A DNA stretch of 6,071 bases from Acidobacteriota bacterium (GCA_016189965.1 JACPRL010000158.1:1-6071), one strand, 5' to 3'. Shown: positions 1-5,648, numbered from the stretch's first letter. Translations and numbers: made by a program. Notes: generated by a model from the sequence alone, not told the origin.

Positions 1-15
1 AGGGATCGAGCCGCC

Positions 16-1041
16 ATGAACTTCCGGTCTCTTTTTAGTGTCTTCTCATCCGACCTGGCCATCGACCTAGGCACCGCCAACACCCTGGTCTACGCCGCCG
101 GGCGCGGCATCGTGGTGAACGAGCCTTCCATCGTCGCCCTCAACAAGAACAACGGCGAAATCTGCGCCGTGGGTAAAGAAGCCAAGGAGATGCTGGGCCG
201 CACCCCGGGCAACATCGTGGCCATCAAGCCCATGAAGGACGGGGTGATCGCAGACTTCAAGGTCACCGAGCGCATGCTCAACTACTTCATCCAGAAAGCC
301 CACAACCGCAAGCTGCTGGTGCACCCCCGCATCGTCATCGGCGTCCCCAGCGAAATCACCCCGGTGGAAAAGCGGGCCGTGCAGGACTCCGCCTACCGGG
401 CGAAAGCCAGCGAGGTCTATCTGGTCGAGCAGGCTATGGCGGCGGCCATCGGCGCCGGGCTGCCCATCAGCGAGGCCTGCGGCAACATGATCGTGGACAT
501 CGGCGGCGGGACGACGGAGGTTGCCGTCATTTCGCTGAGCGGGATTGTCTTCTCCACCTCCATCCGCGTGGCGGGCAACGAGATGGACGAAGCCATCATG
601 CATTACCTCAAGCGTAAATATAACCTGCTGATCGGCGAGCGTACCGCCGAGCAGATCAAGCAGGAGATCGGCTCCGCCTACCCGATGGACAAGCCGATGT
701 CGCTCGAAATCAAGGGCCGCGACCTCATCGCCGGCATCCCCAAGACCCTCACCATCACCGACGCCGAGATCCGCGAGGCCCTGGGCGAGTGCGTCTCCAC
801 CATCATCAACGCCCTCCGCATTGCACTGGAGCGCACCCCGCCCGAGCTCTCCGCCGACATCTCCGACCGCGGCATCGTGCTCACCGGTGGCGGCGCCCTG
901 CTCAAAAACCTCGACAAACGCATCTCGGAGGAGACCGGCCTGCCCGTCTCCATCGCCGACGACCCGCTGGGCTGCGTCGCCCTGGGCGCGGGCAAGATGC
1001 TGAGCGACTTCAACCTGCTGCGGCAAATCAGCATCGAGTGA
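16..1041 (+). CDS. mreB: Rod-shape-determining protein MreB (bacterial actin homologue)
   Basis: MreB is an ATP-binding, membrane-associated actin-like protein. It forms short filaments under the inner membrane and directs the elongasome (MreCD, RodA, PBP2) that builds the lateral wall. The 341-residue length is normal for the family. Visible actin-fold motifs are phosphate-1 DLGTANT (residues 17-23), the VEQAMAAAIGAGL helix with the conserved catalytic-type Glu138, phosphate-2 DIGGGTTE (161-168), and the adenosine motif GIVLTGGGALL (286-296). The N-terminus FRSLFSVFSSDLAIDLG fits the usual MreB start, so the ATG at 16 is accepted; upstream there is only a weak AGGG at 1-4. mreC follows after 19 nt, so the two are probably co-transcribed. 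The operon promoter lies left of the window. Nothing looks truncated or substituted. MreB rather than Mbl or MreBH is chosen because mreC follows. Confidence 0.98.
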   Translation: MNFRSLFSVFSSDLAIDLGTANTLVYAAGRGIVVNEPSIVALNKNNGEICAVGKEAKEMLGRTPGNIVAIKPMKDGVIADFKVTERMLNYFIQKAHNRKLLVHPRIVIGVPSEITPVEKRAVQDSAYRAKASEVYLVEQAMAAAIGAGLPISEACGNMIVDIGGGTTEVAVISLSGIVFSTSIRVAGNEMDEAIMHYLKRKYNLLIGERTAEQIKQEIGSAYPMDKPMSLEIKGRDLIAGIPKTLTITDAEIREALGECVSTIINALRIALERTPPELSADISDRGIVLTGGGALLKNLDKRISEETGLPVSIADDPLGCVALGAGKMLSDFNLLRQISIE

Positions 1042-1050
1042 GCCGAGGGC

Positions 1051-1055
1051 GGGAG
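1051..1055 (+). promoter_or_regulatory. Ribosome binding site that decides the mreC start
   Basis: GGGAG lies 5 nt upstream of the ATG at 1061, which is good Shine-Dalgarno spacing. An in-frame GTG at 1055 would add only two residues, but it overlaps this motif and would be left without a ribosome binding site. The ATG at 1061 is therefore preferred. Confidence 0.6.
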
Positions 1056-1060
1056 TGCCC

Positions 1061-1930
1061 ATGCGCGCCTTTCTCGGAACCCAGCGCCACCTCCCCTTGC
1101 TGGTGGCCGTCTTGCTGGCCCAGCTCTTCCTGCTCGCCTACCAGATCAAGACCGAAAACGACGTCCGGCTCATCCGCCGCTGGGCCGTGGCGGTGATTGC
1201 CCCGGTGGGCAAGGCGGTGAACGCCGTGCAGGACACCGCCGGCTCGTTCCTCCGCCATTACGTCGCCCTCTACGACGCCCGGCAGGAAAGCGAACGGCTG
1301 CGGGCGGAGCTCGACCAGGCGCGCCTCCGCCTGCAGGAGCTGGAAGCGCGCGCCGCCGACACCGAGCAGCTCGCCACCCTGCTCGAATTCAAGCAGTCGC
1401 ACGCCTGGGCGCCCCTCCTCGCCGCCCAGGTCATCGCCGCCAGCCCCGCCGCCGCCACCCGCACCGTGCTGATCGATCGCGGCCAGGCCGCCGGCCTCAA
1501 GCCCAACATGGCCGTGCTCACCCCCGACGGCGTGGTGGGGAAAGTCATGACCGTCTTCCCCGAGGCCGCGCAGGTGCTCCTCATCACCGACCGCAAAAGC
1601 GGCGTGGGCGTCCAGGTGGCCGGCTCCGAGCTGCTGGGGGTGTTGAACGGAACCGGCGGCCCGCTCTGCGCCCTCGAATACGTGCCCAATGAAGAAACCG
1701 TGGCGGTGGGCGCCACCCTGCTCACCTCCGGCCAGGATCAGATCTTCCCCAAAGGCTTGCCCGTCGGCCGCGTGCTCTCCGTCGGTCGGGGAGAGAGTTT
1801 TCAGGAGATCGTGGTGCAGCCCGCTGCGCGCCTGACCCGCCTCGAACACGTCCTCGTCCTCGCCGGCCCGCCCGAAGCACTCGCCACCACGGCGCAAGCC
1901 CCCGAGAGCCGCCGCCAGCTTTCCCGCTAG
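1061..1930 (+). CDS. mreC: Rod-shape-determining protein MreC
   Basis: MreC is a bitopic inner-membrane protein. Its periplasmic part forms a scaffold that contacts PBP2 and links MreB filaments to the wall-synthesis machinery. From the ATG at 1061 the product is 289 residues, a normal length. Residues 1-10 are a short cytoplasmic tail and 11-27 (LPLLVAVLLAQLFLLAY) are one membrane segment. About 72-108 is a charged heptad-like coiled coil (ESERLRAELDQARLRLQELE). The remainder is the MreC beta domain, with family-typical stretches IDRGQAAGLKPNMAVLTPDG, GVVGKV, LITDRKSGVGV and FPKGLPVGRV. A short Ala/Pro/Arg-rich tail ends the protein. It sits 19 nt after mreB. Unusually, mreD does not follow; the next coding sequence is a protein kinase behind a palindromic repeat and its own promoter. 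Confidence 0.96.
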   Translation: MRAFLGTQRHLPLLVAVLLAQLFLLAYQIKTENDVRLIRRWAVAVIAPVGKAVNAVQDTAGSFLRHYVALYDARQESERLRAELDQARLRLQELEARAADTEQLATLLEFKQSHAWAPLLAAQVIAASPAAATRTVLIDRGQAAGLKPNMAVLTPDGVVGKVMTVFPEAAQVLLITDRKSGVGVQVAGSELLGVLNGTGGPLCALEYVPNEETVAVGATLLTSGQDQIFPKGLPVGRVLSVGRGESFQEIVVQPAARLTRLEHVLVLAGPPEALATTAQAPESRRQLSR

Positions 1931-1937
1931 CACCGAC

Positions 1938-1959
1938 CACCTGTTTACAAACACCTGTT
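1938..1959 (+). repeat. Short direct repeat just after mreC
   Basis: The octamer CACCTGTT occurs at 1938-1945 and again at 1952-1959, a 14-nt period. Between and overlapping the copies is a small inverted repeat, TGTTT-AC-AAACA (1942-1953). It lies 7 nt beyond the mreC stop. It could be a minor protein-binding site or chance; no known motif is recognised. Confidence 0.25.
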
Positions 1960-1987
1960 CCCATCGGCTTCCGGTAGCGTCCCAGCT

Positions 1988-2045
1988 GTTCAGCCCAGCG
2001 GCTCCTGCCGCTGGGACCCCCGTGGCGGGAGCCACGGGGCTGAAC
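1988..2045 (+). repeat. 58-nt double-hairpin palindromic repeat, copy 1
   Basis: The element is bounded by GTTCAG (1988-1993) and its reverse complement CTGAAC (2040-2045). Inside are two perfect 9-bp hairpins: CCCAGCGGC / GCCGCTGGG (1994-2002 and 2007-2015, loop TCCT), and CCCCGTGGC / GCCACGGGG (2018-2026 and 2031-2039, loop GGGA). The fold is a three-way junction. A related copy lies at 5649-5705. It resembles REP/BIME-type extragenic palindromes in size and arrangement. Sitting 57 nt after mreC, it could act as a transcription end or mRNA 3' protector, although no T-run follows. Mobility and function are inferred; the structure is read directly. Confidence 0.85.
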
Positions 2046-2106
2046 ATCGGAGTTGGTCCGTGGGCACTGGCGTCGGAATTAGGCCACTACCCCGGCCTCC
2101 CCTGCC

Positions 2107-2135
2107 TTGACTCGGCTCCGACGCCCGCCTAAGAT
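2107..2135 (+). promoter_or_regulatory. Sigma70-type promoter of the kinase gene
   Basis: TTGACT (2107-2112) matches the -35 consensus at 5 of 6 bases. TAAGAT (2130-2135) matches the -10 consensus at 4 of 6, and the spacer is the ideal 17 nt. Transcription would begin near 2142, giving a leader of only about 18 nt before the ATG at 2160. That leader has just a GGGG (2146-2149) as a weak, rather distant ribosome binding site. The promoter suggests the kinase is transcribed separately from mreBC. Confidence 0.6.
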
Positions 2136-2159
2136 GCGCCGCAGCGGGGTATCCCTCCC

Positions 2160-4532
2160 ATGATTGGCCGGACGCTCGGGCACTATCGCATCGTGGAGAA
2201 AATCGGCCACGGCGGGATGGGGGAGGTCTACCGCGCCCGGGACGAACATCTGGGCCGCGACGTCGCCCTCAAAGTCCTCCGCGAAGGTCTGCTGGCCGAT
2301 GAGGCCGCCCGGCGGCGCTTCCGCAAGGAAGCCGAAGCCCTCTCCAAGCTCAACCACCCTAACATCCAGACCGTCTTCGACTTCGACACCCAGGACGGCG
2401 TGGACTTCCTCGTCACCGAGTACGTCCCCGGGGTCACGCTGAGTAACCGTCTGGCGGGGAAAGCGCTCCCGGAGAAAGACATTCTCCGGCTGGGCCAGCA
2501 GTTGGCCGAGGGCTTGGCGGCGGCGCACGAGCAGGGCGTCATCCACCGCGACCTCAAGCCCTCGAACCTGCGGCTGACGCCCGACGGGCGGCTGAAGATC
2601 CTCGACTTCGGTGTAGCCAAGCTGCTGGAGCCGGTGAGCGGGACAGCGGCGACCGCATCCGGGACCCCGACGGTGGCGGGCACGCCGCTCTACATGGCGC
2701 CCGAGCAGCGGCGGGGCGAGCCGGTGGACGCCCGTAGCGACCTCTACTCGGCGGGCTTGGTGTTGGTCGAGATGGCCCCGGGGAAGCTGCCCGCGGTCTG
2801 CGACCGAGAGGGGAGCGGGAAACTCTCCACTCTTTCTCCGGGCTTGCAGCAGATCATTTACAAGTGCTGTGAAGACGACCCGGAGAACCGCTATCAGTCG
2901 GCCAAGGAGCTGGCGGTGGACCTGCGGCGGCTGGCCACCCCAACAGCGATTCCTTTAACGCCGAGCCCGGCTCGCCCTGAGCCTGCCGAACGGGCGGCAC
3001 CCGCCGCCGGGATACTGGCAACACTCTTGCGCTCAGCCCAGCGGCTCCTTTATCCCGAGCGGAGTCGAGGGATGCCGCTGGGCCTCGGCCTGACTTTCGT
3101 CGCGGTCGCGCTGCTGCTGGGCCTCAACGTGGGCGGGTTTCGCGAGCGGCTCTTCGGGGCGCCTACGCCGCAGATTGATTCGCTCGCCGTACTGCCGCTG
3201 AAGAACCTGTCGGGCGACTCCGAACAAGAGTACTTCGTCGAAGGGATGCACGAGGCGCTGACCGCCGAGCTTTCGAAGATCAGCGCGCTGAAAGTCATCT
3301 CGCGCACCTCGGCGATGCAATACAAGGACGTGAAAAAGCCTATGCCGCAGATTGCGCGCGAGCTGGGCGTGACGGGCCTCATCGAAGGCTCCGTGGCGCG
3401 CGAGGGCGACCAAGTGCGCATCACCGTGCAGTTGATCCACGGCCCCACGGACCAGCACCTGTGGGCGGAGAGCTACCAGCGAGAGCTGCGCGGCATCCTG
3501 GCCCTGCAGAGCGAGGTGGCTCGGGCCATCGCCCGCGAAATCCAAGTCGCCATGACGCCGGAACAAGACATCCGCCTGGCCCACGCCCGCCCCGTCAACC
3601 CGGAAGCCTACAATGCATACTTGCAAGGGCGGTACTTTTACGAGCGGCGAACCAAGGAGGAACTGGAGAGGGCCGTTGGCTACTACGAGGAGGCGATCCA
3701 GCTCGACCCCAACTATGCAGCGGCGTGGGCAGGGCTGGGGATCACCCGCCACCATCAGGCAGATTGGGGCTACGTAACTAGGGAAGAGGGCCACCGGAAG
3801 GCGCGGCAGGCGGTGGAGCGGGCGCTGGCGCTGGATGCGAACCTGGCAGAGGCCCACACGGCCAAGGGGCTCAGCGCACTCTACGACTGGGACTGGGCGG
3901 CAGCGGATGCCTCTTACCAGCGAGCATTGGCGTTGGAGCCGGGGAACACCAGCGCTATCCTAGGCGCTGCGGGGCTGGCTCACACCCTGGGCCGCTTTGA
4001 GGAAGCCGTCGCGCTGGGCCGCCGAGCCGTAGAACTGGACCCGCTCCACCCCGGAGCCCACTTCAGGCTGGGGATTTTTGCCTACTTCGCTGGCCAGCTG
4101 GAGGAGGCTGTTGCGGCCCACAAGAAGGCCCTGGAACTTAACCCGGCGTTGCCGAATGCACGCAACTTCCTCGGCCTGGTCTACCTGGCGCAGGCTCATC
4201 CGCCAGAGGCGTTGGCTGAGATGGAGCAGGAGAAGGAGCCCACGTTGCGCCTCCACGGGCTGGCACTGGCGTATCAGGCCCTGGGGCGGAAGAAGGAATC
4301 GGACGCGGCCCTAGCGGAGCTGGTCGAGAAGTACCAGCAAACTGCCGCCTTCGAGGTTGCCGAAGTGTATGCCTTCCGCAAGGAAGCCGACCGGGCATTT
4401 GAGTGGCTGGAGCGGGCCTACACCCAGCGCGACGGCGGCCTTACACGAATGAAAGGCAACCCGCTGCTGAAATACTTGGAGCGCGACCCGCGCTACGCCA
4501 CCTTCCTGAAGAAAATGCGCCTGCCCACCTGA
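2160..4532 (+). CDS. Membrane Ser/Thr protein kinase with TolB-like (COG5616-type) domain and TPRs
   Basis: This 790-residue PknB/Stk-type kinase phosphorylates unknown proteins. The kinase domain spans about 9-260 and its catalytic set is complete: Gly-rich loop GHGGMGEVY (16-24), Lys38, alphaC Glu57, HRDLKPSN with Asp131, DFG (149-151) and APEQ (180-183). The activation segment is rich in Thr and Ser. The stretch after DLYSAGLVLVEM (194-205) is shorter than usual and lacks the common G-R-x-P-F. A Pro/Ala linker (261-305) leads to one membrane helix (about 306-326). Then come a TolB-like domain (about 340-475; DSLAVLPLKNLSGD, QEYFVEGMHEALTAEL, LIEGSV) and about seven or eight TPRs from 481, with a C-terminus ending YLERDPRYATFLKKMRLPT. 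The kinase is probably cytoplasmic and the TPR part extracytoplasmic, as in CadC-like proteins; this is inference. Linker residues 273-279 and 297-305 come from intergenic-type repeats read in frame. Ligand and substrates are unknown. Confidence 0.93.
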   Translation: MIGRTLGHYRIVEKIGHGGMGEVYRARDEHLGRDVALKVLREGLLADEAARRRFRKEAEALSKLNHPNIQTVFDFDTQDGVDFLVTEYVPGVTLSNRLAGKALPEKDILRLGQQLAEGLAAAHEQGVIHRDLKPSNLRLTPDGRLKILDFGVAKLLEPVSGTAATASGTPTVAGTPLYMAPEQRRGEPVDARSDLYSAGLVLVEMAPGKLPAVCDREGSGKLSTLSPGLQQIIYKCCEDDPENRYQSAKELAVDLRRLATPTAIPLTPSPARPEPAERAAPAAGILATLLRSAQRLLYPERSRGMPLGLGLTFVAVALLLGLNVGGFRERLFGAPTPQIDSLAVLPLKNLSGDSEQEYFVEGMHEALTAELSKISALKVISRTSAMQYKDVKKPMPQIARELGVTGLIEGSVAREGDQVRITVQLIHGPTDQHLWAESYQRELRGILALQSEVARAIAREIQVAMTPEQDIRLAHARPVNPEAYNAYLQGRYFYERRTKEELERAVGYYEEAIQLDPNYAAAWAGLGITRHHQADWGYVTREEGHRKARQAVERALALDANLAEAHTAKGLSALYDWDWAAADASYQRALALEPGNTSAILGAAGLAHTLGRFEEAVALGRRAVELDPLHPGAHFRLGIFAYFAGQLEEAVAAHKKALELNPALPNARNFLGLVYLAQAHPPEALAEMEQEKEPTLRLHGLALAYQALGRKKESDAALAELVEKYQQTAAFEVAEVYAFRKEADRAFEWLERAYTQRDGGLTRMKGNPLLKYLERDPRYATFLKKMRLPT
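2975..2994 (+). repeat. Decayed CCTGAGC-type repeat inside the kinase coding sequence
   Basis: CCCTGAGCCTGCCGAACGGG keeps the CCCTGAGC start, the CGAA core and the GGG end of the 20-nt repeat seen at 4668-4687. It most resembles the widely seen variant with TTGT in the middle. It encodes Pro/Glu/Ala/Arg residues (about 273-279) of the linker between kinase domain and membrane helix. The match is imperfect and could be chance in GC-rich sequence, but another copy lies 57 nt downstream in the same linker. Confidence 0.4.
3036..3083 (+). repeat. Hairpin repeat with a nested 24-nt repeat, translated in frame
   Basis: GCCCAGCGGC (3036-3045) and GCCGCTGGGC (3074-3083) form a perfect 10-bp inverted repeat. 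They contain the same 9-bp arms as the first hairpin of the elements at 1988 and 5649, and share the sequence CAGCCCAGCGGCTCCT with the 1988 copy. Where that copy goes straight on to GCCGCTGGG, this one carries 24 extra bases (3050-3073) built around TCCCGAGCGGAGTCGAGGGA, a variant of the other repeat family. Since 24 nt is eight codons, the frame is kept. The stretch encodes about LYPERSRGM (297-305), directly before the membrane helix. The second hairpin of the element is missing. Confidence 0.8.
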
Positions 4533-4573
4533 GCACCACTTGCTTGACGCCCCGCGCTTCCAAGACCCGCTGC

Positions 4574-4592
4574 GGCGGATGAACTTCCCGCC
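4574..4592 (+). repeat. Small hairpin sharing a 13-mer with a later spacer
   Basis: GGCGG (4574-4578) pairs with CCGCC (4588-4592) around ATGAACTTC. The 13-mer GGATGAACTTCCC (4577-4589) recurs exactly at 5446-5458, again in a GGCGG-GATGAACTTCCCC context after a stop codon. It is probably a fragment of a dispersed repeat. As a terminator it would be weak, with a short stem and no T-run. Confidence 0.4.
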
Positions 4593-4608
4593 TAACTAGA
4601 AGCTCATG

Positions 4609-4634
4609 CCACAAAGATACGAACCCACGAAGAC
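4609..4634 (+). repeat. Fragment of a cacaaag/cacgaag-type dispersed repeat
   Basis: The stretch has an imperfect internal period of about 13-14 nt (CCACAAAGATACGAA, then CCCACGAAGAC). From memory it resembles a simple intergenic repeat common in Acidobacteriota and Planctomycetota spacers. Only one partial copy is in the window, so family membership is tentative. Confidence 0.35.
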
Positions 4635-4647
4635 GGAAGGGCACGGC

Positions 4648-4701
4648 TTTTCGGAGCGAAGCGGAGACCCTGAGCGAAGTCGAAGGGAGCCCCGCCGAAA
4701 A
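4648..4701 (+). repeat. Inverted repeat enclosing a CCTGAGC-type 20-mer
   Basis: CCCTGAGCGAAGTCGAAGGG (4668-4687) is a clean copy of the 20-nt repeat family; its CCC and GGG ends can pair. A half copy precedes it, with GAGCGAAG at 4654-4661 recurring at 4672-4679 (18-nt period). TTTTCGG (4648-4654) and CCGAAAA (4695-4701) form an outer 7-bp stem. Read on the - strand the A-run at 4698-4704 becomes a T-run, but it would lie before the hairpin, so this is not a terminator for either neighbour. Confidence 0.6.
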
Positions 4702-4836
4702 AAAGGTGCGCGCCGCGCAACCGCGGAAGGGGTGCGGGGAAACCCTCGCTGGATGTCCCCGCCGCCCGGAGGTGGTGCTACCGCTTCCAGTACGTCGTTG
4801 AAGCGTTGAATCCTTGACTCGGCCGCTTAAGCCGTG

Positions 4837-4842
4837 AGGAGG
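4837..4842 (+). promoter_or_regulatory. Strong ribosome binding site of the NTF2-like gene
   Basis: AGGAGG is a perfect Shine-Dalgarno match, 4 nt before the ATG at 4847. The spacing is somewhat short but usable. It fixes the start of the downstream gene and argues that this is a real translated gene. Confidence 0.75.
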
Positions 4843-4846
4843 GAAT

Positions 4847-5374
4847 ATGAGGCGTGCCTCCATAATCGCAGTCGTGGCGTTTGTCACTGGGCTTGCCGCG
4901 GGGCTGCTAGGCTCTTTCACTCTCCGCGGACCAAAAGGAGGGTTGCCGCTGGCTGACACGCGCGCCGCTGAGCTGGCCGCCATCGAAAAACTCCACCAGG
5001 AAGACATCGCGGCCACCCTGTCGCAAGACCCGAATGCACACGCGAATCTTTGGACCGACGATGCCGTCCGCCTGGGCTGGGGCCGGCCCGCTGAAGTCGG
5101 AAAGAAAGCCATCCTGGCAGAGAATGAGAAATTCTGGGCCGAGCACCGTGGCTTGAAGGTGTTGAGCTATGAGCCGCAGATCAAAGACTTGCAGGTCGCC
5201 GGTGAGTGGGCGTTCGAGTGGGGGAATTTTGAAGCCACGTTCAAGCTGTCGGAGGAAGCCCCGCCGGTCCCCTATCGCGGCAAGGTTCTCCGCGTATTGA
5301 GGCGGCAGAGCGACGCCTCCTGGAAATTCGCCCGCGTCTGTGAGAACCCCCAGAACGCACCCGGGCAACAGTAG
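4847..5374 (+). CDS. Membrane-anchored or secreted NTF2/SnoaL-like (DUF4440-type) protein
   Basis: This 175-residue protein has a short basic start (MRR), then a hydrophobic segment at about 5-24 (SIIAVVAFVTGLAAGLLGSF). That segment is an uncleaved anchor or signal peptide; no lipobox Cys is seen. From about 40 the sequence reads like the NTF2-like fold of the SnoaL/DUF4440 group: a first helix (ELAAIEKLHQEDIAATLSQD), then NLWTDDAVRLGWGRP with an AI helix after it (GKKAILAENEKFW), and alternating beta strands ending in the typical SWKFARVCENP (158-168). Such domains bind small molecules or act as isomerases, but many are uncharacterised, so no reaction is assigned. The extracytoplasmic location is inferred. 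It has its own strong ribosome binding site and lies 314 nt after the kinase, so it is probably not tightly coupled to it. The fold call rests on motif resemblance, not a search. Confidence 0.75.
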   Translation: MRRASIIAVVAFVTGLAAGLLGSFTLRGPKGGLPLADTRAAELAAIEKLHQEDIAATLSQDPNAHANLWTDDAVRLGWGRPAEVGKKAILAENEKFWAEHRGLKVLSYEPQIKDLQVAGEWAFEWGNFEATFKLSEEAPPVPYRGKVLRVLRRQSDASWKFARVCENPQNAPGQQ

Positions 5375-5378
5375 AAGC

Positions 5379-5399
5379 GGTCAGCGGTCAGCAATCAGC
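5379..5399 (+). repeat. Three tandem heptamers
   Basis: GGTCAGC, GGTCAGC and AATCAGC follow one another without gaps, 5 nt after the stop of the NTF2-like gene. Comparable 'gtcagc/atcagc' runs are, from memory, common simple repeats in spacers of many genomes. No function is inferred. Confidence 0.6.
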
Positions 5400-5493
5400 G
5401 AAACTGGCTGCGGGCAGTGGACAGGCCGGCTGACTGCGCGCGGCGGGATGAACTTCCCCGAAAACCAGCCATCCCCTCCCGCCAGCCCTGTCA

Positions 5494-5558
5494 TCCTGAG
5501 CGAAGTCCCGTCCCGAAGTCCCGAAGCTTCGGGACGGGGACGGGACGGAGTCGAAGGA
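5494..5558 (+). repeat. CCTGAGC-type repeat split by a 45-nt palindromic insert
   Basis: The left part TCCTGAGCGAAGTC (5494-5507) and right part GAAGGA (5553-5558) rejoin to a perfect copy of the 20-nt family. Between them are 45 nt (5508-5552). The insert has a perfect 18-bp palindrome, GTCCCGAAGCTTCGGGAC (5518-5535), and outer 8-bp arms CCGTCCCG / CGGGACGG (5508-5515 and 5541-5548). AGTC occurs at the left junction (5504-5507) and as the last four bases of the insert (5549-5552), like a short target duplication. Confidence 0.7.
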
Positions 5559-5579
5559 TCTGCTTTTCGCTGGCCTGCA

Positions 5580-5605
5580 CTGAGCCCCGCAGAGCGGGAC
5601 GAAGT
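5580..5605 (+). repeat. Possible second interrupted repeat copy
   Basis: CTGAG (5580-5584) and CGAAGT (5600-5605) are adjacent pieces of the 20-nt consensus, here separated by 15 nt containing a small hairpin CCCGC-AGA-GCGGG (5586-5598). The outer parts of the consensus are degraded, so this reading is tentative. Confidence 0.35.
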
Positions 5606-5648
5606 GTCGCTGGCCACGAGTCGCCAACTCCGACCCACCATCCCTTCA

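Larger units (their letters stand above)
4533..4846. other. 314-nt spacer holding repeat fragments, no gene
   Basis: No credible gene is visible on either strand. The spacer contains a short hairpin (4574-4592), a cacaaag/cacgaag-type repeat fragment (4609-4634), a CCTGAGC-type repeat (4668-4687) inside a wider inverted repeat (4648-4701), and the ribosome binding site of the next gene. No strong T-tailed terminator follows the kinase stop. No convincing promoter is seen for the next gene: TTGACT at 4814-4819 has no -10 at a workable distance. Positions 4705-4800 show nothing recognisable. Confidence 0.7.

Noticed and set aside
1055..1060. GTG at 1055 as mreC start
   Set aside because: It overlaps the GGGAG ribosome binding site that is ideally placed for the ATG at 1061.
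67..1062. Long - strand open frame (331 codons) opposite mreB
   Set aside because: It is the complement of a textbook mreB, with composition typical of a GC-rich shadow frame and no motif.
1988..2045. tRNA-like cloverleaf
   Set aside because: It has only two arms plus an outer stem in 58 nt, with no T-loop, D-loop or anticodon features.
1028..2047. Long - strand open frame (339 codons) opposite mreC
   Set aside because: It lies antisense to a clear mreC, is Gly/His/Asp-rich as expected from the complement of GC-rich codons, runs through the palindromic repeat and has no recognisable domain.
3033..3857. - strand open frame (274 codons) opposite the kinase
   Set aside because: It lies wholly within the TolB-like/TPR coding part, which has strong protein-level motifs on the + strand.
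4606..4809. Possible small + strand gene of 67 codons
   Set aside because: There is no ribosome binding site, and the product is mostly translated repeat (PERSRREP) with low-complexity basic residues.
4441..5112. - strand open frame (223 codons) across the 4533-4846 spacer
   Set aside because: Its middle is the translated complement of repeats (TSLRVSASLRK type) and its ends are antisense to two real genes.
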